This document shows positions 48,865-58,624 of a stretch of 64,000 bases of DNA, one piece after another (positions within the stretch are counted from its first letter, which is position 1; each line of letters begins with the position of its first letter). The stretch is from the NCBI RefSeq assembly GCF_013343005.1, contig NZ_CP054491.1, positions 2,648,501 through 2,712,500 on the forward strand, read 5' to 3'. The notes under the pieces are model-generated. The model worked only from the letters and a program-made list of their open reading frames with translations. It had not been told where the DNA came from and made no database searches. Source of the DNA: Candidatus Reidiella endopervernicosa (GTDB lineage: Bacteria; Pseudomonadota; Gammaproteobacteria; GCF-013343005). The translations under genes and the position numbers were made by a program.

Positions 48865-49782
48865 CTAACCACGCGGATGATGTTCCGCATGCAGCGACTT
48901 CAATCTTTCACGTGCCACATGGGTGTAGATCTGGGTGGTAGAGAGGTCACTGTGACCGAGCAACATCTGCACCACTCGCAGGTCAGCGCCGTGATTTAGC
49001 AAATGGGTGGCGAAGGAGTGTCGCAGCGTGTGGGGTGAGAGCGCCTTGTCGATACCCGCCTTTAGCGCATAACGTTTTATCAGCTGCCAGAATGCCTGAC
49101 GCGACATCGCTGAACCTCTTCGGCTGGGAAAGAGCGCATCGTTGACCTGCCCCTTCATCAACATTGGCCGCGCCTCTATCAGGTAGCGATCAAGCCAGCC
49201 GAGCGCCTCCTCACCCAAAGGCACCAAGCGCTCCTTGTTACCTTTGCCCATCACCCGTACCAGTCCCTGACGACTATTTAGCTGCAGCATCGTGAGATTG
49301 ACCAGTTCTGAGACACGCAGACCACTGGCGTAGAGCACCTCCAACATCGCTCGGTCACGCAGACCCATTGGCTCGTCTATGTCAGGGGCATCAAGTAGAG
49401 CCTCTACATCGGTTTCGGTGAGTGATTTGGGCAGTGGACGTCCAAGCTTCGGTGCCTCGATCTGAGCCGTGGGATCTACTGAGAGACGTCCCTCTCGGAG
49501 CTGCTGCTGATAGAAGCGGCGCATTGATGAGAGCAGTCTTGCTGTGGTTCGAGGAGTGGCCCCCTTAGAGACACGCCATGAGAGATGCGCTAACAGTTCA
49601 CTACGTTGAGCTGCGTTGAGATCACTCCCCTTTGCTGCCAACCAGCCCGCCACACCACTCAGATCGGAGCGGTAGGCGGAGAGGGTGTTATCACTCAGAC
49701 CGCGTTCCATCCAGAGCGCATCGATGAACTGTTCAATCAATGCACGATCGGCATCGGACGGTGATCGCCGCTGCTCTTTCAT
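48865..49782 (-). CDS. xerD: Site-specific tyrosine recombinase XerD
   Basis: 305 residues. With XerC it resolves chromosome dimers at dif under FtsK control. Core-binding N-terminal SAM-like domain (FIDALWMERGLSDNTLSAYR), then the catalytic domain with YASGLRVSELV (Arg), VMGKGNKERLVPL (Lys), LSPHTLRHSFATHLLNHG (His/Arg), MLLGHSDLSTTQIYTHV (His and the nucleophilic Tyr). DLRVVQ and a short C-terminal tail (LHAEHHPRG) match XerD rather than XerC. Located upstream of dsbC. Confidence 0.96.
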   Translation of the reverse strand: MKEQRRSPSDADRALIEQFIDALWMERGLSDNTLSAYRSDLSGVAGWLAAKGSDLNAAQRSELLAHLSWRVSKGATPRTTARLLSSMRRFYQQQLREGRLSVDPTAQIEAPKLGRPLPKSLTETDVEALLDAPDIDEPMGLRDRAMLEVLYASGLRVSELVNLTMLQLNSRQGLVRVMGKGNKERLVPLGEEALGWLDRYLIEARPMLMKGQVNDALFPSRRGSAMSRQAFWQLIKRYALKAGIDKALSPHTLRHSFATHLLNHGADLRVVQMLLGHSDLSTTQIYTHVARERLKSLHAEHHPRG

Positions 49783-49949
49783 TGCTGCCCTCTATCTCCT
49801 GCGATTGATTGTCTGAAAACCGGTTAAAACCCACACAAAAAATACCACCTCTGCACCTGATTTCGCAGACATTTATCTAAATAGCGTGTGATAGGATAAA
49901 CCACTTCAGAAAACATCGTACGCAGTCATAAAGAGCCATACCCTAATCC

Positions 49950-50531
49950 ATGGTAACCGAGAAGATCACCGCCGTAATTCTTGCAGGTGGACGTGCCAGC
50001 CGCATGGGCGGTAACGACAAGGGATTACTACCATTTAAAGACAGACCTCTGATCGAACATATTCTCTCCGCCATTGAGGGAAAGGTCGATAACATCATCA
50101 TCAATGCCAATCGCAACCTCGATCAATATCGTCGCTATGGATATCCGGTCGTCAGTGACGAGATTGCCGACTTTGCCGGACCGCTTGCGGGCATTCTCGC
50201 CTCAATGCGGGCAGCGACGACCGACGCTATCATCACCCTTCCCTGCGACACCCCCTTCATCAGTAGCGACTATATTGAGCGCATGCATCACGCATCGACC
50301 GGCGCCTCGGGCGCTATCGCCTGCCACGATGGAGAGATCGAACCACTGTTTGTGTTACTACCCTGCAGGCTCGAAATCTCACTCAGTGAATATCTCGCCA
50401 GTGGCCGAAGAAAGGCGCGTGACTGGATGGCGAGCATCGATTCTGCAGAGGTCGACTTTTCGGACCAAATAGAGATGTTTAAAAACTTCAACACTCCTGA
50501 CGAGCTCAACAGCACCGGAGCAGCCTCATGA
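49950..50531 (+). CDS. mobA: Molybdenum cofactor guanylyltransferase MobA
   Basis: 193 residues. Attaches GMP to molybdopterin to give the bis-MGD cofactor used by DMSO-reductase-family enzymes. N-terminal nucleotide-binding loop AVILAGGRASRMGGNDKGLL, then VVSDEIADFAGPLAGILAS, TLPCDTPF with the metal-binding Asp, and the C-terminal FKNFNTPDEL. Overlaps mobB by four bases (ATGA), and moeA follows: a molybdenum-cofactor operon. Confidence 0.96.
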   Translation: MVTEKITAVILAGGRASRMGGNDKGLLPFKDRPLIEHILSAIEGKVDNIIINANRNLDQYRRYGYPVVSDEIADFAGPLAGILASMRAATTDAIITLPCDTPFISSDYIERMHHASTGASGAIACHDGEIEPLFVLLPCRLEISLSEYLASGRRKARDWMASIDSAEVDFSDQIEMFKNFNTPDELNSTGAAS

Positions 50532-51061
50532 AGCGCCCCCCTGTACTCGGCTTTGCTGCATTCAGCGGTACTGGTAAAACCACGCTGTTAAAGAAGATCA
50601 TTCCTCAATTGAATGATCGGGGCGTTCGCATTGCATTAATCAAACATGCACATCACAATTTTGATATCGACACTCCCGGTAAGGATAGTTACGAGCTGCG
50701 CAAGGCGGGGGCAGGACAGGTCCTGATCTCATCCGACAAACGCTCAGCACTGATCACTGAAAAACCACAGACCGAAGAGCCGAGACTTGAGGATATGATT
50801 GTGCAACTCGATCATATGCAGACCGATCTGATTCTGGTCGAAGGATTCAGACACCTCCCCTTTACCAAAATCGAACTCCACCGGCCGTCTCGGGAAAAAC
50901 CTCTGCTTGCACGAGAGGATAGTTCCATTATCGCGATTGCCTCCGATAGTCCAATAGCCTCTGCGCCAGATCTGCCCCACCTCGATCTTAATAATAGTGC
51001 CGAGATCGCCGAATTTATTTACGCCTGGTACACCAACCAGTCGAATAGAACTGAACAATAA
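50528..51061 (+). CDS. mobB: MobB, molybdopterin-guanine dinucleotide biosynthesis adaptor
   Basis: 177 residues. GTP-binding protein that assists MobA. Walker A is FAAFSGTGKTTLLKK at the N-terminus; KHAHHNFDIDTPGKDSYELR and GAGQVLISSDKR are the family signatures; DLILVEGFRHLPFTKIELHR is the Walker B region. The start overlaps the mobA stop. Confidence 0.95.
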   Translation: MKRPPVLGFAAFSGTGKTTLLKKIIPQLNDRGVRIALIKHAHHNFDIDTPGKDSYELRKAGAGQVLISSDKRSALITEKPQTEEPRLEDMIVQLDHMQTDLILVEGFRHLPFTKIELHRPSREKPLLAREDSSIIAIASDSPIASAPDLPHLDLNNSAEIAEFIYAWYTNQSNRTEQ

Positions 51062-51080
51062 CTGCTTAAGAGAGATAGAG

Positions 51081-52337
51081 ATGAGCGACAAACTGAATAT
51101 CGATTGTTGTAGCCAACCGAGTGGCCTGTTGAGTGTGGAAGCCGCACGTCAACGTATCCTTGAACCGATCAATCCCGTCACAGAGAACGAGACCCTTGAA
51201 CTACGTCACGCACTGGGGCGCACCCTGGCCGAGGCGGTCACATCAAGCCTCGATGTTCCCTCCTACAAAAACTCTGCCATGGATGGTTATGCGTTGCATA
51301 GTCGTGATTTACCAAACAGTGGTAGCGCCAACCTACAGCTCATTGGCACCTCACTGGCAGGCCACCCCTACGATGGTAGCATTGAGCCAGGCAGTGCGAT
51401 TCGCATTATGACCGGTGCTGCAGTCCCAGATGATTACGACACCGTGATCATGCAGGAACAGGTTGAACGTAGCGATGAGATAATCACTATTTCGAGTGAT
51501 CACTGTGCGGGTGAGAATGTACGTTACCCCGGTGAAGACATTAAGAGTGGCGATATCGCTGGCGACATCGGCCTGACCATTCGCCCCGCAGAGCTGGGTC
51601 TACTTGCATCACTGGGGATTAGTGATGTCAGCGTAAAGCGCCGTCCCAAGGTCGTCTTCTTCTCCACCGGCGATGAGCTGCGCGAGGCGGGGGATAAGCT
51701 GGAAGCGGGGCAGATCTACGACAGTAATCGTTACACCCTCTACGGTATGTTAAACAAACTCGATGTAGAGATGGAGGATCTGGGCATCATTCCCGACCAA
51801 CCCGAGGCGATCGAACGGGCATTCAGGGAGGCGGGAGAGCGTGCCGATATCGTCATCACCTCTGGTGGCGTCTCAGTCGGCGATGCCGACTATGTTAAGC
51901 AGACCCTGGAGCAGTTCGGTTCTATCGATTTCTGGAAAATCGCGATGAAACCAGGCAAACCACTCGCCTTTGGTGCACTGGGTAAGAGTGTCTTTTTTGG
52001 TCTCCCCGGCAATCCGGTCTCGACCATGGCAACCTTTTACCAGTTCGTCATTCCGGCGATCAGAAAACTCAAGGGTGAAACCGCCGAGAAGATCTGGACC
52101 CTGAAGGTTCCCTGTCACTCAAAACTAAATAAACGCCCAGGGCGTACCGATTTTCAGCGTGGCGTATTGCAGAGTAGTGCCGATGGTTCACTCTCGGTCC
52201 ACACCACCGGACTACAGGGATCGCATGTGCTCTCTTCGATGAGTAAGGCGAACTGCTTTATCGTTCTACCCGCTGAGAGCGGAAATATTGAAGCGGGCTC
52301 GATGGTCGAGGTGCAACCGTTTGAATCGATGCTCTAA
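51081..52337 (+). CDS. moeA: Molybdopterin molybdenumtransferase MoeA
   Basis: 418 residues. Inserts molybdate into adenylylated molybdopterin. Motifs: SLDVPSYKNSAMDGYAL near residue 70, GSAIRIMTGAAVP, VVFFSTGDEL, QIYDSNRYTL, VITSGGVSVGDADYV (MoCF-binding fold), MKPGKPLAFG and FFGLPGNPVSTM. I place the start at 51081 (MSDKLN), 20 nt after mobB with AGAGAG before it, since upstream codons overlap mobB and have no counterpart in the family. Last gene of mobA-mobB-moeA. Confidence 0.95.
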   Translation: MSDKLNIDCCSQPSGLLSVEAARQRILEPINPVTENETLELRHALGRTLAEAVTSSLDVPSYKNSAMDGYALHSRDLPNSGSANLQLIGTSLAGHPYDGSIEPGSAIRIMTGAAVPDDYDTVIMQEQVERSDEIITISSDHCAGENVRYPGEDIKSGDIAGDIGLTIRPAELGLLASLGISDVSVKRRPKVVFFSTGDELREAGDKLEAGQIYDSNRYTLYGMLNKLDVEMEDLGIIPDQPEAIERAFREAGERADIVITSGGVSVGDADYVKQTLEQFGSIDFWKIAMKPGKPLAFGALGKSVFFGLPGNPVSTMATFYQFVIPAIRKLKGETAEKIWTLKVPCHSKLNKRPGRTDFQRGVLQSSADGSLSVHTTGLQGSHVLSSMSKANCFIVLPAESGNIEAGSMVEVQPFESML

Positions 52338-52350
52338 ATCGAGAGACAAA

Positions 52351-52378
52351 AAAAGGGGTGCTAATCAGCACCCCTTTT
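52351..52378. terminator. Bidirectional terminator between moeA and the AT-hook gene
   Basis: An 8-bp GC-rich stem (GGGGTGCT/AGCACCCC) with an AATC loop, flanked by A7 and T5, so it can work in both directions for these two converging genes. Confidence 0.9.
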
Positions 52379-52400
52379 TATTGCGCTAACGCGCTTGTGG

Positions 52401-53033
52401 TTACGCCTTTTTCTTGGCGGGACGACCACGGCGTTTCTTCGGTGCTGTTGCACCCACCTTCTTGGTCACATCAGTCATAAAGCGCTTTTCCCACTTCTTG
52501 CTGTAGCTATCAACCGCCTTGTCACGCGACTCAAGAATTGACTCCAGCGCCTTCTCCAGAACGGCCACACGCTTCTCAGCAGCTTTCTGCGCAGCTGTAG
52601 CACTCTTAGCTGCATCCTGTGCCTCTTTGGCACTCTGACGCCAACGCTCTTTGAGCTCTACCTGCTTATTCAGTGCAGCGCGTACCGTTGAACCGGTGCG
52701 TTTCTTGGTTGAAGCCTTTGCAGCAGCGCCCTTGTTGAGCGGTGGACGACCACGACGTTTCTTAGGTGCAACGGCTGTAGTCGCTGCGGCGGTGGTTGCA
52801 GTCGTTTCACTCTTTGGTGGACGACCGCGGCGTTTCTTTGGAGCTGCCGTCGGAGCTTTAGCAGTTGCAGCAGCCGCACTCTTTGGTGGACGGCCACGAC
52901 GTTTTTTGGGAGCCGCTGCTACTTCACTTTTTGCAACGGGTGCCTTTTTCGCAGCAACCTTCTTCTTTGCTACTGCTTTTTTCTTCGGTGCTGCCGTCCT
53001 TTTTGCAGCTGCCTTTTTCTTGACTCTAGCCAT
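52401..53033 (-). CDS. Histone H1-like AT-hook protein
   Basis: 210 residues, rich in Lys, Ala and Arg. Four AT-hook cores KKRRGRP (about residues 42, 67, 90 and 200) separated by Ala/Thr/Lys linkers, with a lysine-alanine N-terminal tail of histone H1 type. Between the third and fourth hooks lies a predicted coiled coil (KERWRQSAKEAQDAAKSATA, EKRVAVLEKALESIL). AT-hooks bind the minor groove of AT-rich DNA; comparable proteins such as AlgP act as nucleoid-associated regulators. Low-complexity composition makes orthology uncertain. Shares the terminator with moeA. Confidence 0.85.
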   Translation of the reverse strand: MARVKKKAAAKRTAAPKKKAVAKKKVAAKKAPVAKSEVAAAPKKRRGRPPKSAAAATAKAPTAAPKKRRGRPPKSETTATTAAATTAVAPKKRRGRPPLNKGAAAKASTKKRTGSTVRAALNKQVELKERWRQSAKEAQDAAKSATAAQKAAEKRVAVLEKALESILESRDKAVDSYSKKWEKRFMTDVTKKVGATAPKKRRGRPAKKKA

Positions 53034-53362
53034 TATTAACTCCGAAATTCAAATATTCACAAATAATTATACGAGCAATTCCATTTTATTCAAATTTCTC
53101 AATTAATTATCTCGTTTTTGACAATGACTCGCGTAACTATTCACTAACACTTTAGGTAAAATTTATATGTCTAGATACAATATTTCACAAATAATGGCTT
53201 GCAGAAAATGTGCATTTCATCGTTATGCGCTCAATAATCTGAACTATATAGCGACTCACCGCGTAAGATCCTATATTTAGATTGAACAGCCGAGATTGAA
53301 TTATTACGATTCGATTCGACTCAACATCACTAATTCTCATTCACGACGTAACCGGGTAGAAA
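53034..53362. other. AT-rich intergenic region upstream of lon
   Basis: About 330 bp between two divergent starts (AT-hook gene and lon). Clearly more AT-rich than its surroundings, with many A/T runs. No gene and no unambiguous promoter hexamers were recognised. It must hold both promoters, and its composition would suit binding by AT-hook proteins (inference). Confidence 0.5.
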
Positions 53363-55753
53363 ATGGCACGTAAAAGAAGCAAAAAAGAGACAAAAGTAGA
53401 GACCGAGACACAGGGAGAATCTGGGCTGATACTGCATAATGACGTGCTACCAACCACGCTCTATCTATTGCCCATTCATGATCGCCCCTTTTTTCCCGCC
53501 CAGACCATGCCGATTTTGATGGACGAGCAGCCTTGGCTCGACACCGTGCAGCGGATTGGTGAGCTGCCACAATACATGGTCGGACTACTGCTGACACGAA
53601 ATAAATTCGACACGCACCCCAACCGAGATGATTTTTTCGAGATCGGCAGTACTGCGCGTATGCACCACCCGGTTCACTCTGATGAAAAAATTCAGTTTAT
53701 CGCTGAGGGTCTGCAGCGATTTCGCGTTATCAAATGGCTCTCTGAGCAACCGCCATTCCTAGTAAAAGTCGAATATATTGATGACAGTTATGAAAACACC
53801 GACCAACTCAAGGCCTACGCAATGGCGGTCATCAATACGATTAAAGAGCTGATCCCCCTTAACCCGCTCTACAGTGAAGAGCTGAAATATTTTCTCAACC
53901 GGTTTAGTCCTAACGAACCCTCGCCGCTGGTCGATTTTGCTGCCAGCCTGACTACCGCCGAGGCGCACCCTCTACAGGAGATTCTCGAGACCATCCCCGT
54001 CTTCACCCGCATGAAAAAGGTGTTGGTGCTCCTGAAAAAAGAGCTGGAGGTTGCCAAGCTTCAGTATCAGATCAGTGAGCGTGTCGAGGAGAAGATGACC
54101 GATCAACAGCGGCAGTTTTTCCTACGTGAGCAGCTCAAGGCGATACAGAAAGAGTTGGGGCTAGCCAAGGATGATCGCACCGCCGATATCGACCGTTTTA
54201 ATGAACGACTCGAGAAGCTGCACCTCAGTGATCAGGCACAACGTCGAGTCGATGATGAGATGCAAAAACTCTCAATCCTTGAATCAGGGTCGCCCGAGTA
54301 TGGTGTTACCCGAAACTACCTCGACTGGATCACCACCCTACCCTGGGGTAATTATTCAAAAGACACCTTCAATCTGAAAAATGCGCGCCAAATCCTTGAT
54401 CGCGACCACGACAGCCTGGACGACGTCAAAGAGCGCATCATCGAATTTCTTGCCGTCGGCAAACTCAAGGGAGAGATTGCCGGTTCGATAATTCTGCTAG
54501 TTGGTCCACCCGGCGTAGGCAAGACATCCATCGGTCAGTCGATCGCCAACACACTCGACCGCAAGTTCTATCGGTTTAGTCTGGGCGGCATGCGTGACGA
54601 GGCAGAGATCAAAGGACACCGTCGCACCTATATCGGAGCGATGCCTGGAAAATTCGTTCAAGCCATCAAGGAGTGTGAGACCGCCAACCCCGTCATCATG
54701 CTCGATGAGATCGACAAGGTCGGTGCCTCCTACCACGGTGATCCCGCCTCAGCACTGCTCGAAGTGCTCGATCCTGAACAGAACAGCGATTTCCTAGACC
54801 ACTATCTGGATGTTCGATTTGATCTCTCCAAGGTGCTCTTCATCTGCACCGCCAATCAACTCGACACTATTCCCGGGCCATTACTCGACCGCATGGAGAT
54901 TATCCGCCTCTCCGGCTACATCACCTCTGAGAAGGTCAACATTGCCAAGCACCATCTCTGGCCACGCACACTCGATCGTGTTGGCCTGCTGAAAAAGCAG
55001 CTCAACATCAGCGATGCCGCACTTCGTCATCTAATCGATGGGTATGCACGGGAAGCCGGGGTACGAAATCTGGAGAAGCAGCTGAAACGGATTGCCCGCA
55101 AGGCTGCGGTAAAGATCGTCAAACGCAACAAGACACCCATTCGTGTTGGCATCAAAGAGGTTGAACACTATCTTGGCAAACCCTTTTTCAAACAGGTCAA
55201 GCCCCTCAGTGGAGTCGGCGTGGTTACCGGGCTCGCCTGGACCTCTATGGGTGGCGCGACACTCGATATCGAGGCGAGTCGCATCCACACCAAAAACCGA
55301 GGATTTAAACTGACCGGAAAATTGGGTGAAGTGATGCGTGAATCCGCTGAAATTGCCTACAGCTTCATCTCCTCTCACCTCAAGAGCTATGAGGGTGACG
55401 CCGCCTTTTTTGATGCCGCCTTTGTCCATCTGCATGTACCCGAAGGCGCCACGCCAAAGGATGGCCCCAGCGCGGGCATCACTATGGCGACAGCACTACT
55501 CTCGTTGGCACGCAATCAACGCATTAAACGCAAACTGGCCATGACCGGAGAATTAACCCTGACTGGCCACGTGTTGGCGGTCGGCGGAATACGGGAGAAG
55601 GTCATATCGGCACGACGCAACAAGATCGTAGAACTGATACTTCCTGAGGCAAATCGCTACGACTATGAGGATGTCCCTGAGCACATTCGCGCGGGTATGA
55701 CTGCCCATTTTGTCGCCCATTACGATGACGTAAAGGCAATAATCTTCGATTAG
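53363..55753 (+). CDS. lon: ATP-dependent protease Lon
   Basis: 796 residues. Degrades misfolded and regulatory proteins. N-terminal substrate domain (LPIHDRPFFPAQTMPI; ARMHHPVH), helical domain (QRQFFLREQLKAIQKELG), AAA+ with Walker A GPPGVGKTSIGQ (about 382), Walker B VIMLDEIDKVG, and the Ser-Lys protease domain with PKDGPSAGITM (catalytic Ser about 702) and GGIREKVISARR (catalytic Lys about 745). The basic N-terminal start (MARKRSKKETKVE) is longer than the E. coli form, as in the second Lon type of Pseudomonas. It is a solitary gene that converges with epmA, with 22 bp between. Confidence 0.97.
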   Translation: MARKRSKKETKVETETQGESGLILHNDVLPTTLYLLPIHDRPFFPAQTMPILMDEQPWLDTVQRIGELPQYMVGLLLTRNKFDTHPNRDDFFEIGSTARMHHPVHSDEKIQFIAEGLQRFRVIKWLSEQPPFLVKVEYIDDSYENTDQLKAYAMAVINTIKELIPLNPLYSEELKYFLNRFSPNEPSPLVDFAASLTTAEAHPLQEILETIPVFTRMKKVLVLLKKELEVAKLQYQISERVEEKMTDQQRQFFLREQLKAIQKELGLAKDDRTADIDRFNERLEKLHLSDQAQRRVDDEMQKLSILESGSPEYGVTRNYLDWITTLPWGNYSKDTFNLKNARQILDRDHDSLDDVKERIIEFLAVGKLKGEIAGSIILLVGPPGVGKTSIGQSIANTLDRKFYRFSLGGMRDEAEIKGHRRTYIGAMPGKFVQAIKECETANPVIMLDEIDKVGASYHGDPASALLEVLDPEQNSDFLDHYLDVRFDLSKVLFICTANQLDTIPGPLLDRMEIIRLSGYITSEKVNIAKHHLWPRTLDRVGLLKKQLNISDAALRHLIDGYAREAGVRNLEKQLKRIARKAAVKIVKRNKTPIRVGIKEVEHYLGKPFFKQVKPLSGVGVVTGLAWTSMGGATLDIEASRIHTKNRGFKLTGKLGEVMRESAEIAYSFISSHLKSYEGDAAFFDAAFVHLHVPEGATPKDGPSAGITMATALLSLARNQRIKRKLAMTGELTLTGHVLAVGGIREKVISARRNKIVELILPEANRYDYEDVPEHIRAGMTAHFVAHYDDVKAIIFD

Positions 55754-55775
55754 AGCAATTCAGGCCGACCGTTAA

Positions 55776-56756
55776 TCAGGCACGAGCGATGGGGAATGTA
55801 ATCACCTCATCGATCGTTTTTACTCCTGTTACAGCCATTATCAGACGATCAAATCCAAGTGCTACCCCTGCAGAATCGGGTAAGCCACTACTCAAAGCCG
55901 CGAGCAATCGCTCATCGAGTGCTGCCTGTTCGAGTCCAGTCTTCCCTCTCGCATCCAGATCAGCGCTGAATCGACGCCGCTGCTCTTCAGCATCGGTCAA
56001 TTCATGAAATCCGTTTGCCAGTTCAACACCATCCAGATAGAGCTCAAAGCGCTCTGCCACAGCTGGGTCACCCGACACCCTGGCCAGTGAAGCCTGGCTC
56101 GCGGGGTAGTCATGGATAAAGTCGGGGCCATTGATTCCCAGACGAGGTTCGATGAGATGACTCATCAACAGATCGAGCCACTCATCACACCCCATCTGCT
56201 TGGCCACAATCTCAATACCATTTCTCTCAGCACAGAGTTCCAACACTTCTTCAGAGGCGTTGAAGGGATCGATATTGAGTTCACGTTGAAACAGCTCTCG
56301 GTAGCTTGTACGGCGCGTTGTAGCCAGGTCACGCTGCCCATCCATCAGATAGCGCAACAGCGCGTCGACCTCATCCATCAGCTGATGGTGATCAAAGCCC
56401 GGCCGATACCACTCCAGCATGGTGAACTCGGGATTGTGCAGGCGTCCCGATTCACCATTACGAAAGGTTTTGCAGAGCTGATAGATCGGGCCACTACCTG
56501 CAGCCAACAACCGTTTCATCGCAAATTCGGGAGAGGTGTGTAGATAGAGGTGCGAGTTATCCAGATCGCCTACCCCACGATAGCGGCTGGCGAAGCTCTC
56601 AATATGTGGATCGCTGTTAGCTGCTGAGGAGAGCAGTGGCGTCTCGACCTCGAGCACGCCCCTATCGAGAAAGAATTGTCGAAGCCGCCGTAGAAGATGC
56701 GCCCGCAGACGTATCATCTCTAGGCTCGCACTGGGTCGCCACTCTTGCTCGTGCAT
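55776..56756 (-). CDS. epmA: EF-P--(R)-beta-lysine ligase EpmA
   Basis: 326 residues, a truncated class II lysyl-tRNA synthetase without the anticodon-binding domain. It attaches (R)-beta-lysine to EF-P. Class II motifs: FFLDRGVLEVETPLLS (motif 1), FRNGESGRLHNPEFTMLEWY (motif 2), SAGVALGFDRLIM (motif 3). The length fits EpmA (GenX/PoxA) and not full LysRS. It lies next to efp, its substrate, and near epmB, which makes the beta-lysine. Confidence 0.96.
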   Translation of the reverse strand: MHEQEWRPSASLEMIRLRAHLLRRLRQFFLDRGVLEVETPLLSSAANSDPHIESFASRYRGVGDLDNSHLYLHTSPEFAMKRLLAAGSGPIYQLCKTFRNGESGRLHNPEFTMLEWYRPGFDHHQLMDEVDALLRYLMDGQRDLATTRRTSYRELFQRELNIDPFNASEEVLELCAERNGIEIVAKQMGCDEWLDLLMSHLIEPRLGINGPDFIHDYPASQASLARVSGDPAVAERFELYLDGVELANGFHELTDAEEQRRRFSADLDARGKTGLEQAALDERLLAALSSGLPDSAGVALGFDRLIMAVTGVKTIDEVITFPIARA

Positions 56757-56824
56757 ATTTTTTTCGGGAAGGTGTACCGGTCTCAGTTTAGTGAAACCGG
56801 TTCAGATAGTGATCTGATTCGGCA

Positions 56825-57394
56825 TTATTCCTTGGCACGACCGACATATTCGCCACTGCGAGTATCGACCTTGAGGATGTCACCGATCTCAATAAAAAGC
56901 GGCACCATAACCACAGCACCCGTCTCCATGGTGGCCGGTTTGGTGCCGCCCTGAGCAGTATCACCACGGACACCGGGGTCGGTCTCAGTAACGTTCAACA
57001 CAACGTGATTGGGTGGAGTAATGCTGATCGGTGAGCCGTTCCAGAGCGTAACCACACAGATATCCTGCTCCTTGAGCCACTTTTTATCATCGCCGACGGC
57101 TGCCTCATCGGCACCCAACTGCTCGAAGGTTTCAGGATCCATGAAATACCAGGCATCGCCATCGTTGTAGAGATACTGCATATCGGTGTCCATAACATCG
57201 GCCGCCTCAACACTTTCACCCGATTTATAGGTCCGTTCAACGACTCGCCCAGTCTTAAGATTACGGATTTTGACGCGATTAAACGCCTGCCCCTTGCCTG
57301 GTTTAACGAACTCATTCTCAACGATTGAGCAGGGATCACCATCGATCATCAGTTTAAGGCCGCGTTTGAACTGGTTAGTGCTATAGGTTGCCAT
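56825..57394 (-). CDS. efp: Elongation factor P
   Basis: 189 residues. Relieves ribosome stalling at polyproline. Three beta-barrel domains; the modified lysine is K34 in [11 protein letters not shown], matching the lysine-type EF-P that needs EpmA and EpmB. C-terminal [16 protein letters not shown] is the family signature. Divergent from epmB with only 46 bp between the start codons, so the two promoters overlap. Confidence 0.98.
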   Translation of the reverse strand: MATYSTNQFKRGLKLMIDGDPCSIVENEFVKPGKGQAFNRVKIRNLKTGRVVERTYKSGESVEAADVMDTDMQYLYNDGDAWYFMDPETFEQLGADEAAVGDDKKWLKEQDICVVTLWNGSPISITPPNHVVLNVTETDPGVRGDTAQGGTKPATMETGAVVMVPLFIEIGDILKVDTRSGEYVGRAKE

Positions 57395-57440
57395 TGTGCT
57401 TCACCGTCTAAATCTGGTTTATGTGATAATTAGGCGCAAC

Positions 57441-58499
57441 ATGATACCCCGAACCGTCCCATCATGGCAGCGAGAGCTGTCCCAATCGATCCGCGACCCC
57501 GCTGAACTACTGCTGCGTCTAAAACTTGGTAGCGAGCTGCTCGAGGATGCACGCCACGCGGCCAAGCTATTTGGACTCTACGTCTCTCCCGCCTACCTAT
57601 CGCGAATCGAGGTTGGCAACCTATCCGACCCCCTCCTTCGTCAGGTACTGCCATTGAGCGATGAGCTGATCGAACAGAGGGGATTCAGTATGGACCCAGT
57701 GGATGAGTTTGAAAGCTTCAAAGCTCCCGGACTACTGCAGAAATATCATGGACGTGCGCTGTTGATAACCACAGCGGCCTGCGCAATCAACTGTCGCTAC
57801 TGTTTCAGACGCCACTTCCCCTATCAGGGTTCAGCCCCCACCGAGAGTAACTGGCAAGAGGTACTCAAGTCGCTCCGCGAGGATGATTCGATTAGTGAGC
57901 TCATCCTTAGTGGCGGCGACCCACTGCTGATCACCAATGAGCGCCTTGCCGGCTTTCTAGATGACCTTGAGACCATCACTCACCTTAAGCGCGTAAGAAT
58001 TCACAGCCGTATTCCGATCGTGCTACCAAGTCGCATTGATGCAGAACTGTGTCAAATATTGGCCTCTAGCAGACTCTTCAGTGTAGTCATCATCCATGCC
58101 AACCATTCTAATGAGATCGACGATGAGGTTAGTTCCGCACTACGTAGACTGCGACCAGTCGCTACACTGCTCAACCAGTCGGTTCTTCTTAAAGGTGTCA
58201 ACGACAGTGCCGCTACTCTTAGCGAACTGAGCGAACAACTTTTTGCCAATGGTGTACTACCCTACTACCTACACCAGCTCGACCGGGTACAGGGGGCGGC
58301 GCATTTTGAGGTCACTGACGGCGAAGCACTTACAATTCACCAGACGATGTCAGAGTCACTACCCGGTTACCTGCTGCCAAAACTGGTTAGAGAGGTAGCC
58401 GGAAAACAGAGCAAAACACCACTCATCGAACTGTTTAGCACGACATTTTCTGACACTGACACCGAGGGTATTTTTTCGCTAACATCAATGGGTTATTAA
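57441..58499 (+). CDS. epmB: EF-P-specific lysine 2,3-aminomutase EpmB
   Basis: 352 residues, radical-SAM enzyme converting (S)-alpha-lysine to (R)-beta-lysine. The cluster-binding CAINCRYCFRRHFPY (CxxxCxxC) is at about residue 117; SELILSGGDPLLI and VLLKGVNDS are PLP/SAM region motifs; LPYYLHQLDRVQGAAHF follows. I start at ATG 57441 (MIPRTVPSWQ), which matches the family N-terminus; the upstream codons to 57396 run into the efp start. EpmC, the hydroxylase, is not in the window. Confidence 0.95.
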   Translation: MIPRTVPSWQRELSQSIRDPAELLLRLKLGSELLEDARHAAKLFGLYVSPAYLSRIEVGNLSDPLLRQVLPLSDELIEQRGFSMDPVDEFESFKAPGLLQKYHGRALLITTAACAINCRYCFRRHFPYQGSAPTESNWQEVLKSLREDDSISELILSGGDPLLITNERLAGFLDDLETITHLKRVRIHSRIPIVLPSRIDAELCQILASSRLFSVVIIHANHSNEIDDEVSSALRRLRPVATLLNQSVLLKGVNDSAATLSELSEQLFANGVLPYYLHQLDRVQGAAHFEVTDGEALTIHQTMSESLPGYLLPKLVREVAGKQSKTPLIELFSTTFSDTDTEGIFSLTSMGY

Positions 58500-58624
58500 C
58501 ATCACATTATTATTGTGGTATTAATCACAGAGACAATCATTCACATCTATGATTATGGCAAAACTGCCAATCAACTCGACAAGCGTCGCCGGCATGCGAC
58601 AAAGGAATTCAGGGATTTTAACCG

